Source: Corynebacterium sanguinis
GTDB lineage: Bacteria > Actinomycetota > Actinomycetes > Mycobacteriales > Mycobacteriaceae
DNA: 64,000 bases
Assembly (NCBI RefSeq): GCF_007641235.1
Contig: NZ_CP038157.1
Span: forward strand, 1,984,001 to 2,048,000
Direction of reading: 5' to 3'
The position numbers were made by a program, and so were the translations under genes. The notes beneath the pieces are model-generated. The model had not been told where the DNA came from and did no database searches. It saw nothing but the letters and a program-made list of their open reading frames with translations. Positions 35,331 through 45,046 of the stretch are shown in pieces. Position 1 is the first letter of the stretch; each line of letters opens with the position of its first letter.

Positions 35331-35933
35331 ATGAGCACCACGTTTACTCTTCACCAGATTTCCGTGTCCGACATGGACAACAACGTCTACCTCATCGCCA
35401 GCGAGGGCAAGGGCTTGCTTATCGACGCCGCCGCCGACGCCCCCGCCATCTTCCGGTTGGCCGAGGAGGCCGGCGTGGAGATCACTGACGTCCTGACCAC
35501 CCACCGCCACAAGGACCACACCCGCGCGCTGCCGGAGGTCCTGGAGCGCACCGGGGCGCGCCACTGGGCGTCGTTCCTCGACGCGCCCGCGCTGCCCGCG
35601 CCGGTGGACGTGGAGCTGGGCGACGACGACGCCATCGAGTTCGCCGGCCAGCGCCTGAACACGATGATTCTGCGCGGCCACACCCCCGGCGGCGCGGCGG
35701 TGGTCGTCGATATCGACGGCACCCCGAACGCCTTCGTCGGAGATTCCCTGTTCCCGGGCGGTTTGGGCAAGACCGCGGGCGAGGGCGAGTTCGTGCGCCT
35801 GTTTAAGGAAGTGACCACCAAGCTTTTCGACGTCTACCCCGACGCCACCATCGTCCGTCCTGGCCACGGTGAACCGACGACCCTGGGCAAAGAGCGAGCC
35901 TCGCTTGACGAGTGGTGGCGGCGACGGTGGTAA
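35331..35933 (+). CDS. MBL-fold metallo-hydrolase (glyoxalase II-like)
   Basis: A 200-residue metallo-beta-lactamase-fold protein. The metal site THRHKDH (His58, His60, Asp62, His63) is present, as are a later histidine in ILRGHTPGGAAV, an Asp in FVGDSLFPGG, and the last His in VRPGHGEPT. This is the compact YcbL/GloB-like subtype without the C-terminal helical domain of true glyoxalase II, so the substrate may be a thioester or another small ester. It stands beside uvrA in many actinobacteria, which suggests conserved synteny rather than a known shared function. Confidence 0.9.
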   Translation: MSTTFTLHQISVSDMDNNVYLIASEGKGLLIDAAADAPAIFRLAEEAGVEITDVLTTHRHKDHTRALPEVLERTGARHWASFLDAPALPAPVDVELGDDDAIEFAGQRLNTMILRGHTPGGAAVVVDIDGTPNAFVGDSLFPGGLGKTAGEGEFVRLFKEVTTKLFDVYPDATIVRPGHGEPTTLGKERASLDEWWRRRW

Positions 35934-35998
35934 TTGTTTTTCGTTAAGATTAAGGGACAAGCAAGAAACAGATTCGAATACGAAGAAGGTTTGTCTAT

Positions 35999-37006
35999 AT
36001 GATCCGCAAGCTTGCACGCCCTATGCTCGCGTCCGTGTACGTGATTGATGGCGTCGAAACCGTCATTAACCCCTCCGCTCACCGCGAGAGCGCAGAGTCC
36101 GTGCTGACCAAGCTCCGCTCCGTCGTCCCCGCCCCGTACCGTGCGTACCTGCCGTCTTCCCCGGAGACCGCAGCGCAGATCGTGGGTGGCGTCAAGGCTG
36201 GCGCTGGCTCCCTGTTTGCGCTGGGCAAGGCACCGCGCACCGCGGCGACCCTGCTCGCCGTGACCGCCATCCCTTCCCTTGTGGGCCGCCACGCGTTCTG
36301 GGAGGCTACCGACGAGGATGAGAAGGCACGTCGCCGTAGCGGCGCCATCTCCGACGCCGCCCTGCTCGGCGGCATACTCCTCGCCACCGTCGACACCGCC
36401 GGTAACCCGGGCCTGCAGTGGCGCGCCAAGCAGGCCGCTCGCGTGGCCAAGAAGAACGTCCAGCAGGCGCTGCCGACCCAATCCGAGTCCGAGAAGGCTC
36501 TGAGCAAGGCTGGCGACTGGATCTCCGAGACCACCGACCAGGTCACCTCCTACGTCGACGACAACAAGGACGACTGGGCAAAGACCGCGTCCAACCTCGC
36601 GGAAGACGCAAAGAAGCAGACCTCGAACTTCCTGTCCTCCGCGTCGAGCTTCATCGACGACGCGACCACCCAGGCGCAGGAGGCCTACCAGGACGCGAAG
36701 CCGAACAAGCTGGAGCAGTTTGTAGCGAAGCGCAAGGTCAAGTCCACTGCAAACAACATCGCTGACACCCTGCAGTCCACCCTGGATGACCTCTCCCCGT
36801 CCGCTCTGGACAAGGTCAAGGCAAAGCGCAAGGCCTCCAAGGTGCAGAACCGCGCCCAGGACGCCGTGTCCAACCTGCAGGACGCGTTCTCCGATCTGGA
36901 TCTGGCACCCTCGCGTCGCCAGAAGCGCAAGGCTGAGAAGAACGTCAAGCAGCTGCAGAAGCGCGCCGAGAAGGCCGTGAAGCAAGCTCAGAAGAAGCTC
37001 GGCTAG
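35999..37006 (+). CDS. DoxX-family membrane protein with long charged helical tail
   Basis: 335 residues. The first about 140 form a DoxX-type four-helix membrane domain (MIRKLARPMLASVYVIDGVETV, then hydrophobic stretches around residues 60-75, 82-97 and 117-130). From about 145 to the end the chain is hydrophilic and helical, full of Lys, Ala, Gln and Asp. Its repeats of the type SNLAEDAKKQTSNFLSSAS and a very basic end (KRKAEKNVKQLQKRAEKAVK) look like a LEA- or histone-H1-like tail. Codon choice is strongly biased to the preferred set (AAG, CTG, TCC), suggesting high expression. AAGAAGG lies about 9 bases before the ATG. Function unknown; DoxX proteins are linked to thiol/redox membrane complexes in mycobacteria. 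Confidence 0.85.
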   Translation: MIRKLARPMLASVYVIDGVETVINPSAHRESAESVLTKLRSVVPAPYRAYLPSSPETAAQIVGGVKAGAGSLFALGKAPRTAATLLAVTAIPSLVGRHAFWEATDEDEKARRRSGAISDAALLGGILLATVDTAGNPGLQWRAKQAARVAKKNVQQALPTQSESEKALSKAGDWISETTDQVTSYVDDNKDDWAKTASNLAEDAKKQTSNFLSSASSFIDDATTQAQEAYQDAKPNKLEQFVAKRKVKSTANNIADTLQSTLDDLSPSALDKVKAKRKASKVQNRAQDAVSNLQDAFSDLDLAPSRRQKRKAEKNVKQLQKRAEKAVKQAQKKLG

Positions 37007-37030
37007 TCTTTCCGTCAGCGCAAGCGCTCA

Positions 37031-37059
37031 CCCCGTCACCACACCGGTGGCGGGGTTTC
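37031..37059 (+). terminator. Terminator after the DoxX gene
   Basis: CCCCG-T-CACC-ACACC-GGTG-G-CGGGG followed by TTTCG: nine pairs around one T/G mismatch and a 5-base loop. It is placed 24 bases after the stop codon. Confidence 0.7.
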
Positions 37060-37118
37060 GCCGTTGGTAGAATGGCGCTTTCTGTATTGACGTTATGACC
37101 CACCAAGGAGGCCCGCGG

Positions 37119-39380
37119 TTGAGTGGATCGCCGGAGATTGACCGGGAGCAGGCCTACGCGGACATGCTCTTTTCGCGTCTCGACGCCGAGGTGGCCGCCG
37201 CGCGCGCCCAGCTCGATAAGGTGCAGGCCGACGTCGACCCGGACAACCCCGACTCCGACGCGCTGGTGCGGCGCGAAACGCAGTATCACGCGCTCAACGC
37301 CAAGCTGGATACCCTCAACGTGGCCGAGGTGGGCCTCGTCTTCGGCCGCCTCGACATAGCAGACTCCGACGCCGACAACCCCGTCGAGGGCAGGCCCGAG
37401 CTGGACCGCCGCTACATCGGACGCATCGGTATGGAGGACCGCGCCGACAACTACCGCACCCTCCTGCTGGACTGGCGCGCCCCGATGGCCCGGCCGTACT
37501 ACCTGGCCACCACGGCGCACCCGGAAGGAGTGGAGACGCGGCGCACAATCCGCATGCGGGGACGCACCGTGACCGCCGTGGACGACGAGGTGCTCTCCGG
37601 CGAGGGCGCCTCAGACAGGCTTTCCGACGTCGGCTCCGAGGCCGCCCTGCGCGCCGCGATGAACGCCGCGCGCACCGGCAGGATGCGCTCGATCGTCGAG
37701 ACGATCCAGCGTGAGCAGGATGAGATCATCCGGGATGCCACGCGCGGCGTGCTCGTCGTCCAGGGCGGCCCGGGCACGGGCAAGACCGCCGTGGCGCTTC
37801 ACCGCGTGGCGTACCTGCTGTACACGTGGCGCGAGCAGCTCTCGCGCGCGGGCGTGCTCATTGTCGGCCCGAACGCGACGTTTTTGGACTACATTTCCCG
37901 GGTGCTGCCCGAGCTCGGCGAGACCGGCGTGGTCCTGTCGACCGTCGATACGCTCGTGCCCGGCTTCACTCCCGAGTCACACCGGGAGTCCACGGCCGCG
38001 CGGGAGGTGAAGGGCTCGGCGGAGATGGTGACGGTGCTCAAGCGCGCCGTACAGCGGCTGGAAACGGTGCCGGACGAGCCGGTGGCCCTGCGGATCGGCT
38101 CGGTCACCATCGAGGCCACGCCCGCAATGATCAAGGCGGCCCGCACCCGGGCGCGCCGCTCGCGCAAGCCCCACAACGCGGCACGCCCCGTCTTCGCTGA
38201 GCACCTGACGCAGCTTCTGGCGGAGGCGCTCGCCCACCGCATCGGCGAGGACCCGCTCGGCGGCGTGAACCTGCTCAGCGCCGCGGACGTCGACCAGCTT
38301 CACGACGACCTCGCCGAGGAACCGCAGGTGCAGTCGCTTATCGACGCCCACTTCCCCGCCCTGGAGCCCACCTCCGTGCTCGAGGGGCTGCTGACCAGCC
38401 GGGAGGCGATCGCAGAGGTGGCCTCGGACTACGATGACTACACCCGCGAGGCGCTCTACCGCCCGCCCGGCTCCCCCACCACGCCCGCCGATACCGCCCT
38501 GGTGGACGAGCTGGCGGAGTTGATCGGTGTGCCCGACCCGGAGGAGGCGCGCCGCGCGGAGGAGGACGAGTGGCGCCGCCAGGTCGCCGAGGCGGAGGAC
38601 GCGCTCGACATCCTGTCCTCCTCGGCGTCGACGGACAACGACGACGACCAGTTCGAGGCCGAGATCCTCTCCGCGCACGACATCATCGACGCCGAGACCC
38701 TCGCGCGCCGCCAGCGCGTCACCGACGTGCGCTCCACCGCCGAGCGCGCCCGCGAGGACCACACCTGGGCGTACGGCCACGTGATCGTCGACGAGGCCCA
38801 GGAGCTCTCCCCCATGGAGTGGCGGATGGTGTTTCGGCGCTCGCCGTCGCGCTGGATGACCTTGGTCGGCGACACCGCCCAAACCTCGGCTCCCTCCGGC
38901 ACCGACGACTGGGCGGCCACCTTGGAGCCGTTCGTGGGCACGCGCTTCAAGGTCCACGAGCTGAGCGTGAACTACCGCACCCCGGCGGAGATCATGGTGC
39001 TCGCCGACCGCATCCTGGCTGAGATCGACCCGGAGGCGCAGCCGGCCACCGCGATTCGCTCCACCGGTCACCCGGTGCGTGTGCTGCCTTCGGGGGTACA
39101 GCCCCCGTCGCCAAGCGACGGGCGCACGAGTGCCGTGATCACCGCCGACAACGTCGCCGAGATCAAGGGCCTCGAGTTCGACCACGTGACGGTCGTGGAG
39201 CCGCAGGAGCTTATCGACGCCTCACCGCAGGGCTGGCAGGACCTGTACGTTGCCGTCACCCGCGCGACCCAGACGCTGACCGTAATCGGCGACGTCGAGG
39301 GCGGGCTACTTCACGGTGTGGACGATCATGACGTCACAGTCGGACTGCCGGGCGACGTCGGCGGGCACCGAGCCCAATAG
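37119..39380 (+). CDS. HelD/HelR-type RNA-polymerase-associated ATPase
   Basis: A 753-residue UvrD-like superfamily 1 ATPase of the actinobacterial HelD type. An N-terminal coiled coil (about residues 1-70) is the arm that reaches into RNA polymerase. Walker A is GGPGTGKTAVALHR, the DEAQ-type Walker B is HVIVDEAQELSPMEW, and motif VI is YVAVTRATQTL. HelD proteins release stalled polymerase, and related HelR protects against rifampicin; which applies here is unknown. The TTG at 37119 is chosen because AAGGAGG lies 7 bases before it; an ATG at 37095 precedes that site. The last 25 codons overlap the opposite-strand stress-protein gene by 75 bases. Confidence 0.88.
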   Translation: MSGSPEIDREQAYADMLFSRLDAEVAAARAQLDKVQADVDPDNPDSDALVRRETQYHALNAKLDTLNVAEVGLVFGRLDIADSDADNPVEGRPELDRRYIGRIGMEDRADNYRTLLLDWRAPMARPYYLATTAHPEGVETRRTIRMRGRTVTAVDDEVLSGEGASDRLSDVGSEAALRAAMNAARTGRMRSIVETIQREQDEIIRDATRGVLVVQGGPGTGKTAVALHRVAYLLYTWREQLSRAGVLIVGPNATFLDYISRVLPELGETGVVLSTVDTLVPGFTPESHRESTAAREVKGSAEMVTVLKRAVQRLETVPDEPVALRIGSVTIEATPAMIKAARTRARRSRKPHNAARPVFAEHLTQLLAEALAHRIGEDPLGGVNLLSAADVDQLHDDLAEEPQVQSLIDAHFPALEPTSVLEGLLTSREAIAEVASDYDDYTREALYRPPGSPTTPADTALVDELAELIGVPDPEEARRAEEDEWRRQVAEAEDALDILSSSASTDNDDDQFEAEILSAHDIIDAETLARRQRVTDVRSTAERAREDHTWAYGHVIVDEAQELSPMEWRMVFRRSPSRWMTLVGDTAQTSAPSGTDDWAATLEPFVGTRFKVHELSVNYRTPAEIMVLADRILAEIDPEAQPATAIRSTGHPVRVLPSGVQPPSPSDGRTSAVITADNVAEIKGLEFDHVTVVEPQELIDASPQGWQDLYVAVTRATQTLTVIGDVEGGLLHGVDDHDVTVGLPGDVGGHRAQ

Positions 39381-39761
39381 CCTCCCGGTCAGCGTGTTGA
39401 TCCCCCTGTTGCCCACAATGAGCAGATCCGCGTCAAAGTCGTTGACGACTCCCATGAGTGCCTCCACCGGGGTGCCGGCGCGGGTGGCGATCTGGACCCG
39501 CTGCGCGCCGGCGGAGCGCGCATGGGCCTCGGCCTCTTCGAGGTTTGCGCGGGCCTGCTCGTCACCCAGGATGGTCACCGAATCCATCCGCGGGGTGCGG
39601 GCCGCCTCCTCATCAGAGGCGTAGTAGGCCGTGGCGATGATGAGATCCGCGTCGAAGGCAGCGGCGATGCGCGCCGCCCGCTCGACCGCGAGCAGGGAGG
39701 ATTTCGAGCCGTCGCTTCCGACGACAACGGTTGTGTAGTCGCGAGCGCTGATCGATTCCAT
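39306..39761 (-). CDS. Universal stress protein (UspA family)
   Basis: 151 residues with one Usp domain. VGSDGSKSS near the N-terminus is the beta1/alpha1 nucleotide loop, and VGNRGINTLTGRLLGSVPADV matches the GxxG-9x-GS ATP-binding signature of nucleotide-binding Usp proteins. It follows the second usp gene by two bases, so both are probably cotranscribed. Its 3' end overlaps the convergent HelD-like gene by 75 bases. The trigger for expression cannot be told from the sequence. Confidence 0.92.
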   Translation of the reverse strand: MESISARDYTTVVVGSDGSKSSLLAVERAARIAAAFDADLIIATAYYASDEEAARTPRMDSVTILGDEQARANLEEAEAHARSAGAQRVQIATRAGTPVEALMGVVNDFDADLLIVGNRGINTLTGRLLGSVPADVARQSDCDVMIVHTVK

Positions 39762-39763
39762 GG

Positions 39764-40222
39764 TTAGTCGTGGCCTTCCGCGCGGGTGTCCACCAGCACG
39801 ACGTCGACCGGGGCCTTCTTCGCCACATCACCGGGGATGTTGCCAAAGATCCGGCCCGCCAGGGTGCGCATCCCCTTGTTGCCCACGACGAGCAGGTCCG
39901 CGCCGGTTTCCTGCACTGCGTCGAGAAGCACGTTTGCGGGCATTCCGGGCTTGGCCATCAAGTTGATCCGCGGCGCCTGCTCCTCGCGGGCAATGTCCTC
40001 GGCCATGCCTAGGATGCGAGCGGCGTCGTCGTCGGTGACGATATCCACCTTCGACTGCTCGGCGTTGCTGGAGTTCAGCAGCGAGGTGTTCGCGCTGTAA
40101 TGCGCGCAGATGACGGTCAAGTCGGCGTCGTACACCCGCGCCATGCTCGCGGCCGCGCGCACCGCCATGAGCGATGTCGCCGAGCCGTCCGTGCCGACTG
40201 CGATAGAAGAATACGTGTGCAT
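39764..40222 (-). CDS. Universal stress protein (UspA family)
   Basis: 152 residues, a paralogue of the adjacent gene. VGTDGSATS is the N-terminal loop and VGNKGMRTLAGRIFGNIPGDV the ATP-binding signature. The end of the signature has Gly-Asn instead of Gly-Ser. The two proteins could pair as a heterodimer, as Usp proteins are usually dimers; this is inference. It starts 20 bases after the uvrB stop on the same strand, so a common transcript with uvrB is possible. Confidence 0.92.
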   Translation of the reverse strand: MHTYSSIAVGTDGSATSLMAVRAAASMARVYDADLTVICAHYSANTSLLNSSNAEQSKVDIVTDDDAARILGMAEDIAREEQAPRINLMAKPGMPANVLLDAVQETGADLLVVGNKGMRTLAGRIFGNIPGDVAKKAPVDVVLVDTRAEGHD

Positions 40223-40241
40223 ATCTGCAATAAATCCTTTC

Positions 40242-42335
40242 CTAAACTCCGACTTCTTTCATACCACGCAGTTCCTTGCGCAATTCCGCGATCTCGTCGC
40301 GCAGCCGGCCGGCCAGCTCGAACTTCAGCTCGCGCGCGGCGGCTCCCATTTGCGCGGTCAGGTCGTCGATAAGCTTCTGCACGTCCTTGGACGTCATCGA
40401 ACTCACATCGGGCTTCTCGACGACCGCGGCTTCGCCGCCAGACGCCTGATCGCTATCGGCATTCTCGTAGACCTGGTCGAGGATGTCCGCGATCTTCTTG
40501 CGCAGCGGCTGCGGATCGATCCCGTGCTCCGCGTTGTAGGCGAGCTGCTTCTCTCGGCGCCGCTCCGTCTCCTCGATCGCGTCGCGCATCGAGTCGGTGA
40601 CTTTGTCGGCGTACATGATCACGGCGCCGGAGACGTTGCGGGCCGCGCGGCCGATGGTCTGGATCAGGGACTTCGTCGAGCGCAGGAAGCCCTCCTTGTC
40701 TGCATCCAGGATGGCCACCAGCGACACCTCCGGCAGGTCGAGGCCCTCGCGCAGAAGGTTGATGCCGACGAGCACGTCGTACTCGCCGAGGCGCAGCTGG
40801 CGCAGCAGCTCCACGCGCTGCAGGGTATCAATATCCGAGTGCAGGTAGCGCACCTTGATGCCGTTGTCGAGCAGGTAGTCCGTGAGGTCTTCCGCCATGC
40901 GCTTGGTCAAGGTGGTCACGAGCACGCGCTCGTCGCGGCTGACGCGCTGGCGGATCTCCTCGATCAGGTCGTCGATCTGGCCCTTCGTCGGGCGCACGTG
41001 CACCTGCGGGTCCACCAGGCCGGTCGGGCGGATCACCTGCTCGACGAACTCGCCGCCGGTGGCCTCGAGCTCGTAGTCCCCGGGCGTGGCCGACATGTAG
41101 ACCACCTGGCCCATCCGCGCCTCGAACTCGTCGAACTTCAGCGGGCGGTTATCCACCGCACTCGGCAGGCGGAAACCGAACTCCACCAAGTTGCGCTTCC
41201 GCGACATGTCGCCCTCGAACATGCCGCCGATCTGCGGGACGGTGACGTGGGATTCGTCGATAATGGTGAGGAAGTCCTCGGGGAAGTAATCGATCAGCGT
41301 CGCCGGCGCAGAACCTGGCGGGCGCCCGTCCATGTGGCGCGAGTAGTTCTCGATGCCTGAGCAGAACCCGACCTGCTGTATCATCTCCAGGTCGTACTCC
41401 GTGCGCATGCGCAGGCGCTGCGCCTCGAGCAGCTTGCCGCGGTTCTCTAGGTCCTCCAGCCGGCCCGCCAGCTCGAGCTTGATCGCCTCGATCGCCTTTT
41501 CCATGCGTTCGTCGGTGGCGACGTAGTGCGTCGCGGGGAAGATGCGGACCTCCTCTTCCCTACTGAGCACCTCGCCGGTCAGCGGGTGGATGTAGTACAG
41601 CTCGTCGACCTCGTCGCCGAAGAACTCCACGCGCACCGCCACTTCCTCGTACGCGGGGATGATGTCGACGGTGTCTCCCTTGACGCGGAACGTGCCGCGC
41701 TTGAAGTCGATGTCGTTGCGTTCGTACTGGACGTCGACAAGCAGGCGAAGGAAGCGATCGCGCTCGATCTCCTCGCCCTGGCGCAGCACGATGGAGCGAT
41801 CGAGGTAGGACTGCGGGGTGCCGAGGCCGTAAATACACGACACGGAGGCGACCACGACCACGTCGCGGCGCGACAGCAGCGCCGAGGTCGCCGAGTGCCG
41901 CAAGCGCTCAACGTCGTCGTTGATCGACGAGTCCTTCTCGATGTAGGTATCGGTCTGCGCGATGTACGCCTCCGGCTGGTAGTAGTCGTAGTACGAGACG
42001 AAGTACTCCACCGCGTTGTTCGGCAGGAGCTGGCGCAACTCGTTGGCAAGCTGCGCCGCCAGCGTCTTGTTCGGCGCCATCACGAGGGTCGGACGCTGCT
42101 GCTTTTCGATCAACCAGGCCGCCGTCGCAGACTTACCCGTACCCGTCGCGCCGAGCAGGACGACGTCCTTCTCACCGCGGTTGAGACGCTCGTCGAGCTC
42201 CTTGATCGCCGCGGGCTGGTCACCGGACGGCTGATAGTCGGAGATAACCTCGAAGGGCTTTTCGCGCCGCTCGATCTCGCCGACGGGGCGAAACTCTGAA
42301 TGCGCGATAACCGGGTGCTCTGCCGCAAATGCCAT
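40242..42335 (-). CDS. uvrB: Excinuclease ABC subunit B
   Basis: 697 residues. [13 protein letters not shown] is Walker A and [16 protein letters not shown] [13 protein letters not shown] is the beta-hairpin that clamps [16 protein letters not shown] is the DESH-type motif [30 protein letters not shown] and QTIGRAARN are motifs V and VI. A UVR motif at the C-terminus ([15 protein letters not shown]) binds UvrA/UvrC. The protein loads onto lesions with the UvrA encoded 5 kb away. An insertion of about 20 acidic residues ([21 protein letters not shown]) precedes the UVR motif. Start ATG at 42335. Confidence 0.97.
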   Translation of the reverse strand: MAFAAEHPVIAHSEFRPVGEIERREKPFEVISDYQPSGDQPAAIKELDERLNRGEKDVVLLGATGTGKSATAAWLIEKQQRPTLVMAPNKTLAAQLANELRQLLPNNAVEYFVSYYDYYQPEAYIAQTDTYIEKDSSINDDVERLRHSATSALLSRRDVVVVASVSCIYGLGTPQSYLDRSIVLRQGEEIERDRFLRLLVDVQYERNDIDFKRGTFRVKGDTVDIIPAYEEVAVRVEFFGDEVDELYYIHPLTGEVLSREEEVRIFPATHYVATDERMEKAIEAIKLELAGRLEDLENRGKLLEAQRLRMRTEYDLEMIQQVGFCSGIENYSRHMDGRPPGSAPATLIDYFPEDFLTIIDESHVTVPQIGGMFEGDMSRKRNLVEFGFRLPSAVDNRPLKFDEFEARMGQVVYMSATPGDYELEATGGEFVEQVIRPTGLVDPQVHVRPTKGQIDDLIEEIRQRVSRDERVLVTTLTKRMAEDLTDYLLDNGIKVRYLHSDIDTLQRVELLRQLRLGEYDVLVGINLLREGLDLPEVSLVAILDADKEGFLRSTKSLIQTIGRAARNVSGAVIMYADKVTDSMRDAIEETERRREKQLAYNAEHGIDPQPLRKKIADILDQVYENADSDQASGGEAAVVEKPDVSSMTSKDVQKLIDDLTAQMGAAARELKFELAGRLRDEIAELRKELRGMKEVGV

Positions 42336-42359
42336 GCACCCTAGTCTAGCCAGGTGCCG

Positions 42360-42713
42360 CTAGCGCACGACGCGCGCTGTGGCGTCGAGCCATTGCTGCA
42401 GCTCGCCAGCGTCCGCCCACATTTCGTACAGCTCGGAGCCGCGGGGCTGGATCACCTCTTTGACCTTCGACTCGACCCAGCGCCGGTCCTTGAACGCGAA
42501 CTTGTACGCGCGGGCGGACTCGAAGCGCTGGTCCGGCACGAAGCCGTTCATCACCGCGGCGAGGACGACGAGGGCCTGGCCCTGCTCGCTGTCGAGTGGT
42601 GTGGTCTCGCAATCGAAACGGAATTGGTCCATGCGAAAAGTACCGTCCGCCAGCTGCTGAACGGTCTCCGTTGCGACGTCGTTGTCGAAGGGGCCCCAAT
42701 TCCACGTACCCAT
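42360..42713 (-). CDS. DUF4259-domain protein
   Basis: A 117-residue protein beginning MGTWNWGPFDNDVATE, the hallmark start of DUF4259 proteins, with a helical remainder. The function of this family is unknown. The ATG at 42713 is preferred to the upstream frame (to 42785) because the family begins here. It has no Shine-Dalgarno sequence; TAATGT lies 8 bases upstream and could be a -10 box for a leaderless message. It lies between coaE and uvrB. Confidence 0.82.
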   Translation of the reverse strand: MGTWNWGPFDNDVATETVQQLADGTFRMDQFRFDCETTPLDSEQGQALVVLAAVMNGFVPDQRFESARAYKFAFKDRRWVESKVKEVIQPRGSELYEMWADAGELQQWLDATARVVR

Positions 42714-42768
42714 GAGGAAACACATTAGGCCAGTCTTCTTAATGGGACTTTGCCAATAGTTTAACGGT

Positions 42769-43368
42769 TCATAACATCTTACCAATGCGCACGACGACTT
42801 CGTTCACCCGCTGTTTAAGCTCCTCGAGCGACCCGTTGTTGTCGATCACAACATCCGCCTTTTCCCTGCGCTGCGCATCCGAGATCTGCCTGCTGATGCG
42901 GTTGCGCGCGTCCTGCTCGTCGAGGCCCCTGCTGCTGACGAGCCGGCTCACGCGCTCTTCCGGGTCGACATCCACCACGATGGTCAGGTCCATCTCCTCG
43001 TCGAGGCCGAGCTCCACGAGCAGGGGCATGTCGTAAACGGCCGCGGCCGCGCCCTGCGCCTCCAGCACGTTAAAGCGCCGGTCCGATTCCGCGCGGATCG
43101 CCGGGTGGGTAATCGCGTTGAGAGTGCGCGTACGCTCCTCGTCCGAAAACGCCCTGCGGGCGAGTTCCGCGCGGTCGAGGCTGCCGTCATCAAGCACAAT
43201 GTCATCGCCAAACGCTTTGGCGACTTCGGCCAGGACCGGCGAGCCTGGCTCCATGTTGTCGCGCGCGACCTGGTCCGCGTCGACGACCGGGTAGCCAGCT
43301 TCGCGCAAAAGCTTAGCGACGGTCGACTTACCGCTTCCGATTCCTCCAGTGAGCCCGATTTTTAGCAT
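42769..43368 (-). CDS. coaE: Dephospho-CoA kinase
   Basis: 199 residues, the last enzyme of coenzyme A synthesis. GLTGGIGSGKSTVA is the P-loop, VVDADQVARD the acceptor-site motif and DMPLLVELGLDEEMD the lid segment. The size is that of single-domain CoaE, without the C-terminal UPF0157 extension known in mycobacteria. It lies downstream of rpsA, an arrangement shared by actinobacteria, with a strong terminator between them, so it needs a promoter of its own or readthrough. Confidence 0.95.
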   Translation of the reverse strand: MLKIGLTGGIGSGKSTVAKLLREAGYPVVDADQVARDNMEPGSPVLAEVAKAFGDDIVLDDGSLDRAELARRAFSDEERTRTLNAITHPAIRAESDRRFNVLEAQGAAAAVYDMPLLVELGLDEEMDLTIVVDVDPEERVSRLVSSRGLDEQDARNRISRQISDAQRREKADVVIDNNGSLEELKQRVNEVVVRIGKML

Positions 43369-43387
43369 GGACCCATCCTAGACAACG

Positions 43388-43413
43388 AAAAAGGCCCCCG
43401 AAGGGGCCTTTTC
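43388..43413 (-). terminator. Terminator after rpsA
   Basis: AAAAGGCCCC-TTCG-GGGGCCTTTT on the minus strand: ten perfect pairs with a stable TTCG tetraloop and a T-run. It lies 24 bases after the rpsA stop and 20 bases before coaE. Confidence 0.92.
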
Positions 43414-43436
43414 ACACGCGCAGACTACCTGCCGGT

Positions 43437-44906
43437 TTAGTTACCAGCGAGCTTGTCGCGCAGTGCAGCGAGCTGCTCATCAGACGCCAGCGAACCGCCG
43501 ATGGACTCTTCCGAGTCGGAGGCTGCCGGAGCTGCAGCGTCCGCGGACTCGGAGGAGTAGTTCGACTGGTCCGCACCCTGCTCGGCTGCCTCTGCAGCAG
43601 CCGCGCGGTGGCGCTCGATCTGGGCAGTGTGAGCCTGGTGGCGACGCTCTGCCTCGGCGTAGCGTGCCTCCCACTCCTGGCGGGCCTCGTCGAAGCCCTC
43701 CATCCACTCGTTGGTCTCCGGGTCGAAGCCCTCCGGGAAGATGTAGTTACCCTGCTCGTCGTAGGAGTCGGCCATGCCGTAGCGGGACGGATCGAACTCC
43801 TCGGTGTAGTCCTCGTCAGCCTGCTTGAGCGACAGGGAGATGCGGCGACGCTCAAGGTCGATGTCGATGACCTTGACCATGACCTCTTCGCCGACGCCGA
43901 CAACCTGGTCCGGAACCTCGACGTGGCGCTGCGCCAGCTCGGAGATATGGACGAGGCCCTCGATGCCCTCCTGGACGCGGACGAACGCACCGAACGGCAC
44001 CAGCTTGGTGACCTTGCCCGGAACGATCTGACCCACAGCGTGGGTGCGGGCGAAGACGCGCCACGGATCCTCCTGGGTCGCCTTCAGCGACAGGGAAACG
44101 CGCTCGCGGTCGAGATCGACGTCGAGAACCTCGACGGTGACCTCGTCGCCGACGGTGACAACCTCGGACGGGTGGTCGATGTGCTTCCAGGACAGCTCGG
44201 AGACGTGCACCAGGCCGTCAACACCGCCGAGATCGACGAAGGCGCCGAAGTTGACGATGGAGGAAACGACACCCTTGCGCACCTGGCCCTTCTGCAGCTG
44301 GTGCAGGAAGTCGGAGCGGACCGCGGACTGGGTCTCCTCCAGGTAGGCGCGACGGGACAAGACCACGTTGTTGCGGTGCTTGTCCAGCTCGATGATCTTT
44401 GCCTCGAGTTCCTGGCCGATGTAGGGGTCCAGGTCGCGGACGCGGCGCATTTCGACGAGGGACGCCGGCAGGAAGCCGCGCAGGCCGATGTCGAGGATGA
44501 GGCCGCCCTTGACAACCTCGATGACCGTACCGGTGACGGGCTGGTCGTTGTTCTGCAGCTCCTCGATCGTGCCCCAGGCGCGCTCGTACTGCGCGCGCTT
44601 CTTGGACAGGATGAGCCGACCTTCCTTGTCCTCCTTGGTCAGGACGAGAGCGTCGACCTCGTCGCCGACCTCGACGACCTCATCCGGGTCGATGTCGTGC
44701 TTGATGGAGAGCTCGCGGGTCGGGATGACGCCTTCGGTCTTGTACCCGATGTCGAGGAGAACCTCGTCGTGGTCGACCTTGACGACGGTGCCGGTGACGA
44801 TGTCGCCATCATTGAAGTACTTGATGGTCGCGTCTACTGCGGCGAGAAAGTCCTCAGCGCTGCCGATGTCGTTGATGGCAACCTGGGGTGCGTTGGAAGT
44901 GGGCAT
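43437..44906 (-). CDS. rpsA: 30S ribosomal protein S1
   Basis: 489 residues with four S1 (OB-fold) domains, about residues 36-105, 122-190, 208-277 and 294-363. They can be followed by the repeats GTVVKVDHDEVLLDIGYKTEG, GTVIEVVKGGLILDIGLRGF, GVVSSIVNFGAFVDLGG and GKVTKLVPFGAFVRVQEG. Domains 3 and 4 are the well-preserved RNA-binding ones. The C-terminal 120 residues are acidic and low-complexity, as in other actinobacteria. MPTSNAPQ at 44906 is the start; the open frame upstream to 44996 is inside the leader. Confidence 0.97.
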   Translation of the reverse strand: MPTSNAPQVAINDIGSAEDFLAAVDATIKYFNDGDIVTGTVVKVDHDEVLLDIGYKTEGVIPTRELSIKHDIDPDEVVEVGDEVDALVLTKEDKEGRLILSKKRAQYERAWGTIEELQNNDQPVTGTVIEVVKGGLILDIGLRGFLPASLVEMRRVRDLDPYIGQELEAKIIELDKHRNNVVLSRRAYLEETQSAVRSDFLHQLQKGQVRKGVVSSIVNFGAFVDLGGVDGLVHVSELSWKHIDHPSEVVTVGDEVTVEVLDVDLDRERVSLSLKATQEDPWRVFARTHAVGQIVPGKVTKLVPFGAFVRVQEGIEGLVHISELAQRHVEVPDQVVGVGEEVMVKVIDIDLERRRISLSLKQADEDYTEEFDPSRYGMADSYDEQGNYIFPEGFDPETNEWMEGFDEARQEWEARYAEAERRHQAHTAQIERHRAAAAEAAEQGADQSNYSSESADAAAPAASDSEESIGGSLASDEQLAALRDKLAGN

Positions 44907-45046
44907 ATTTGTTAAGTGCTCCGAAGAAATAGGAGATCGAAAGTGGACAGTGGCGCATCTCTCACGTGCAGTGATCTCATTTTGGGCACGGTTCAAGCCC
45001 TCCTACAAAGCTTAAAACCGCCCCGAAACGCAGATACGCCCTTGAC

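Noticed and set aside
37095..37118. ATG start for the HelD-like gene
   Set aside because: The strong AAGGAGG site lies downstream of this ATG and correctly spaced for the TTG at 37119.
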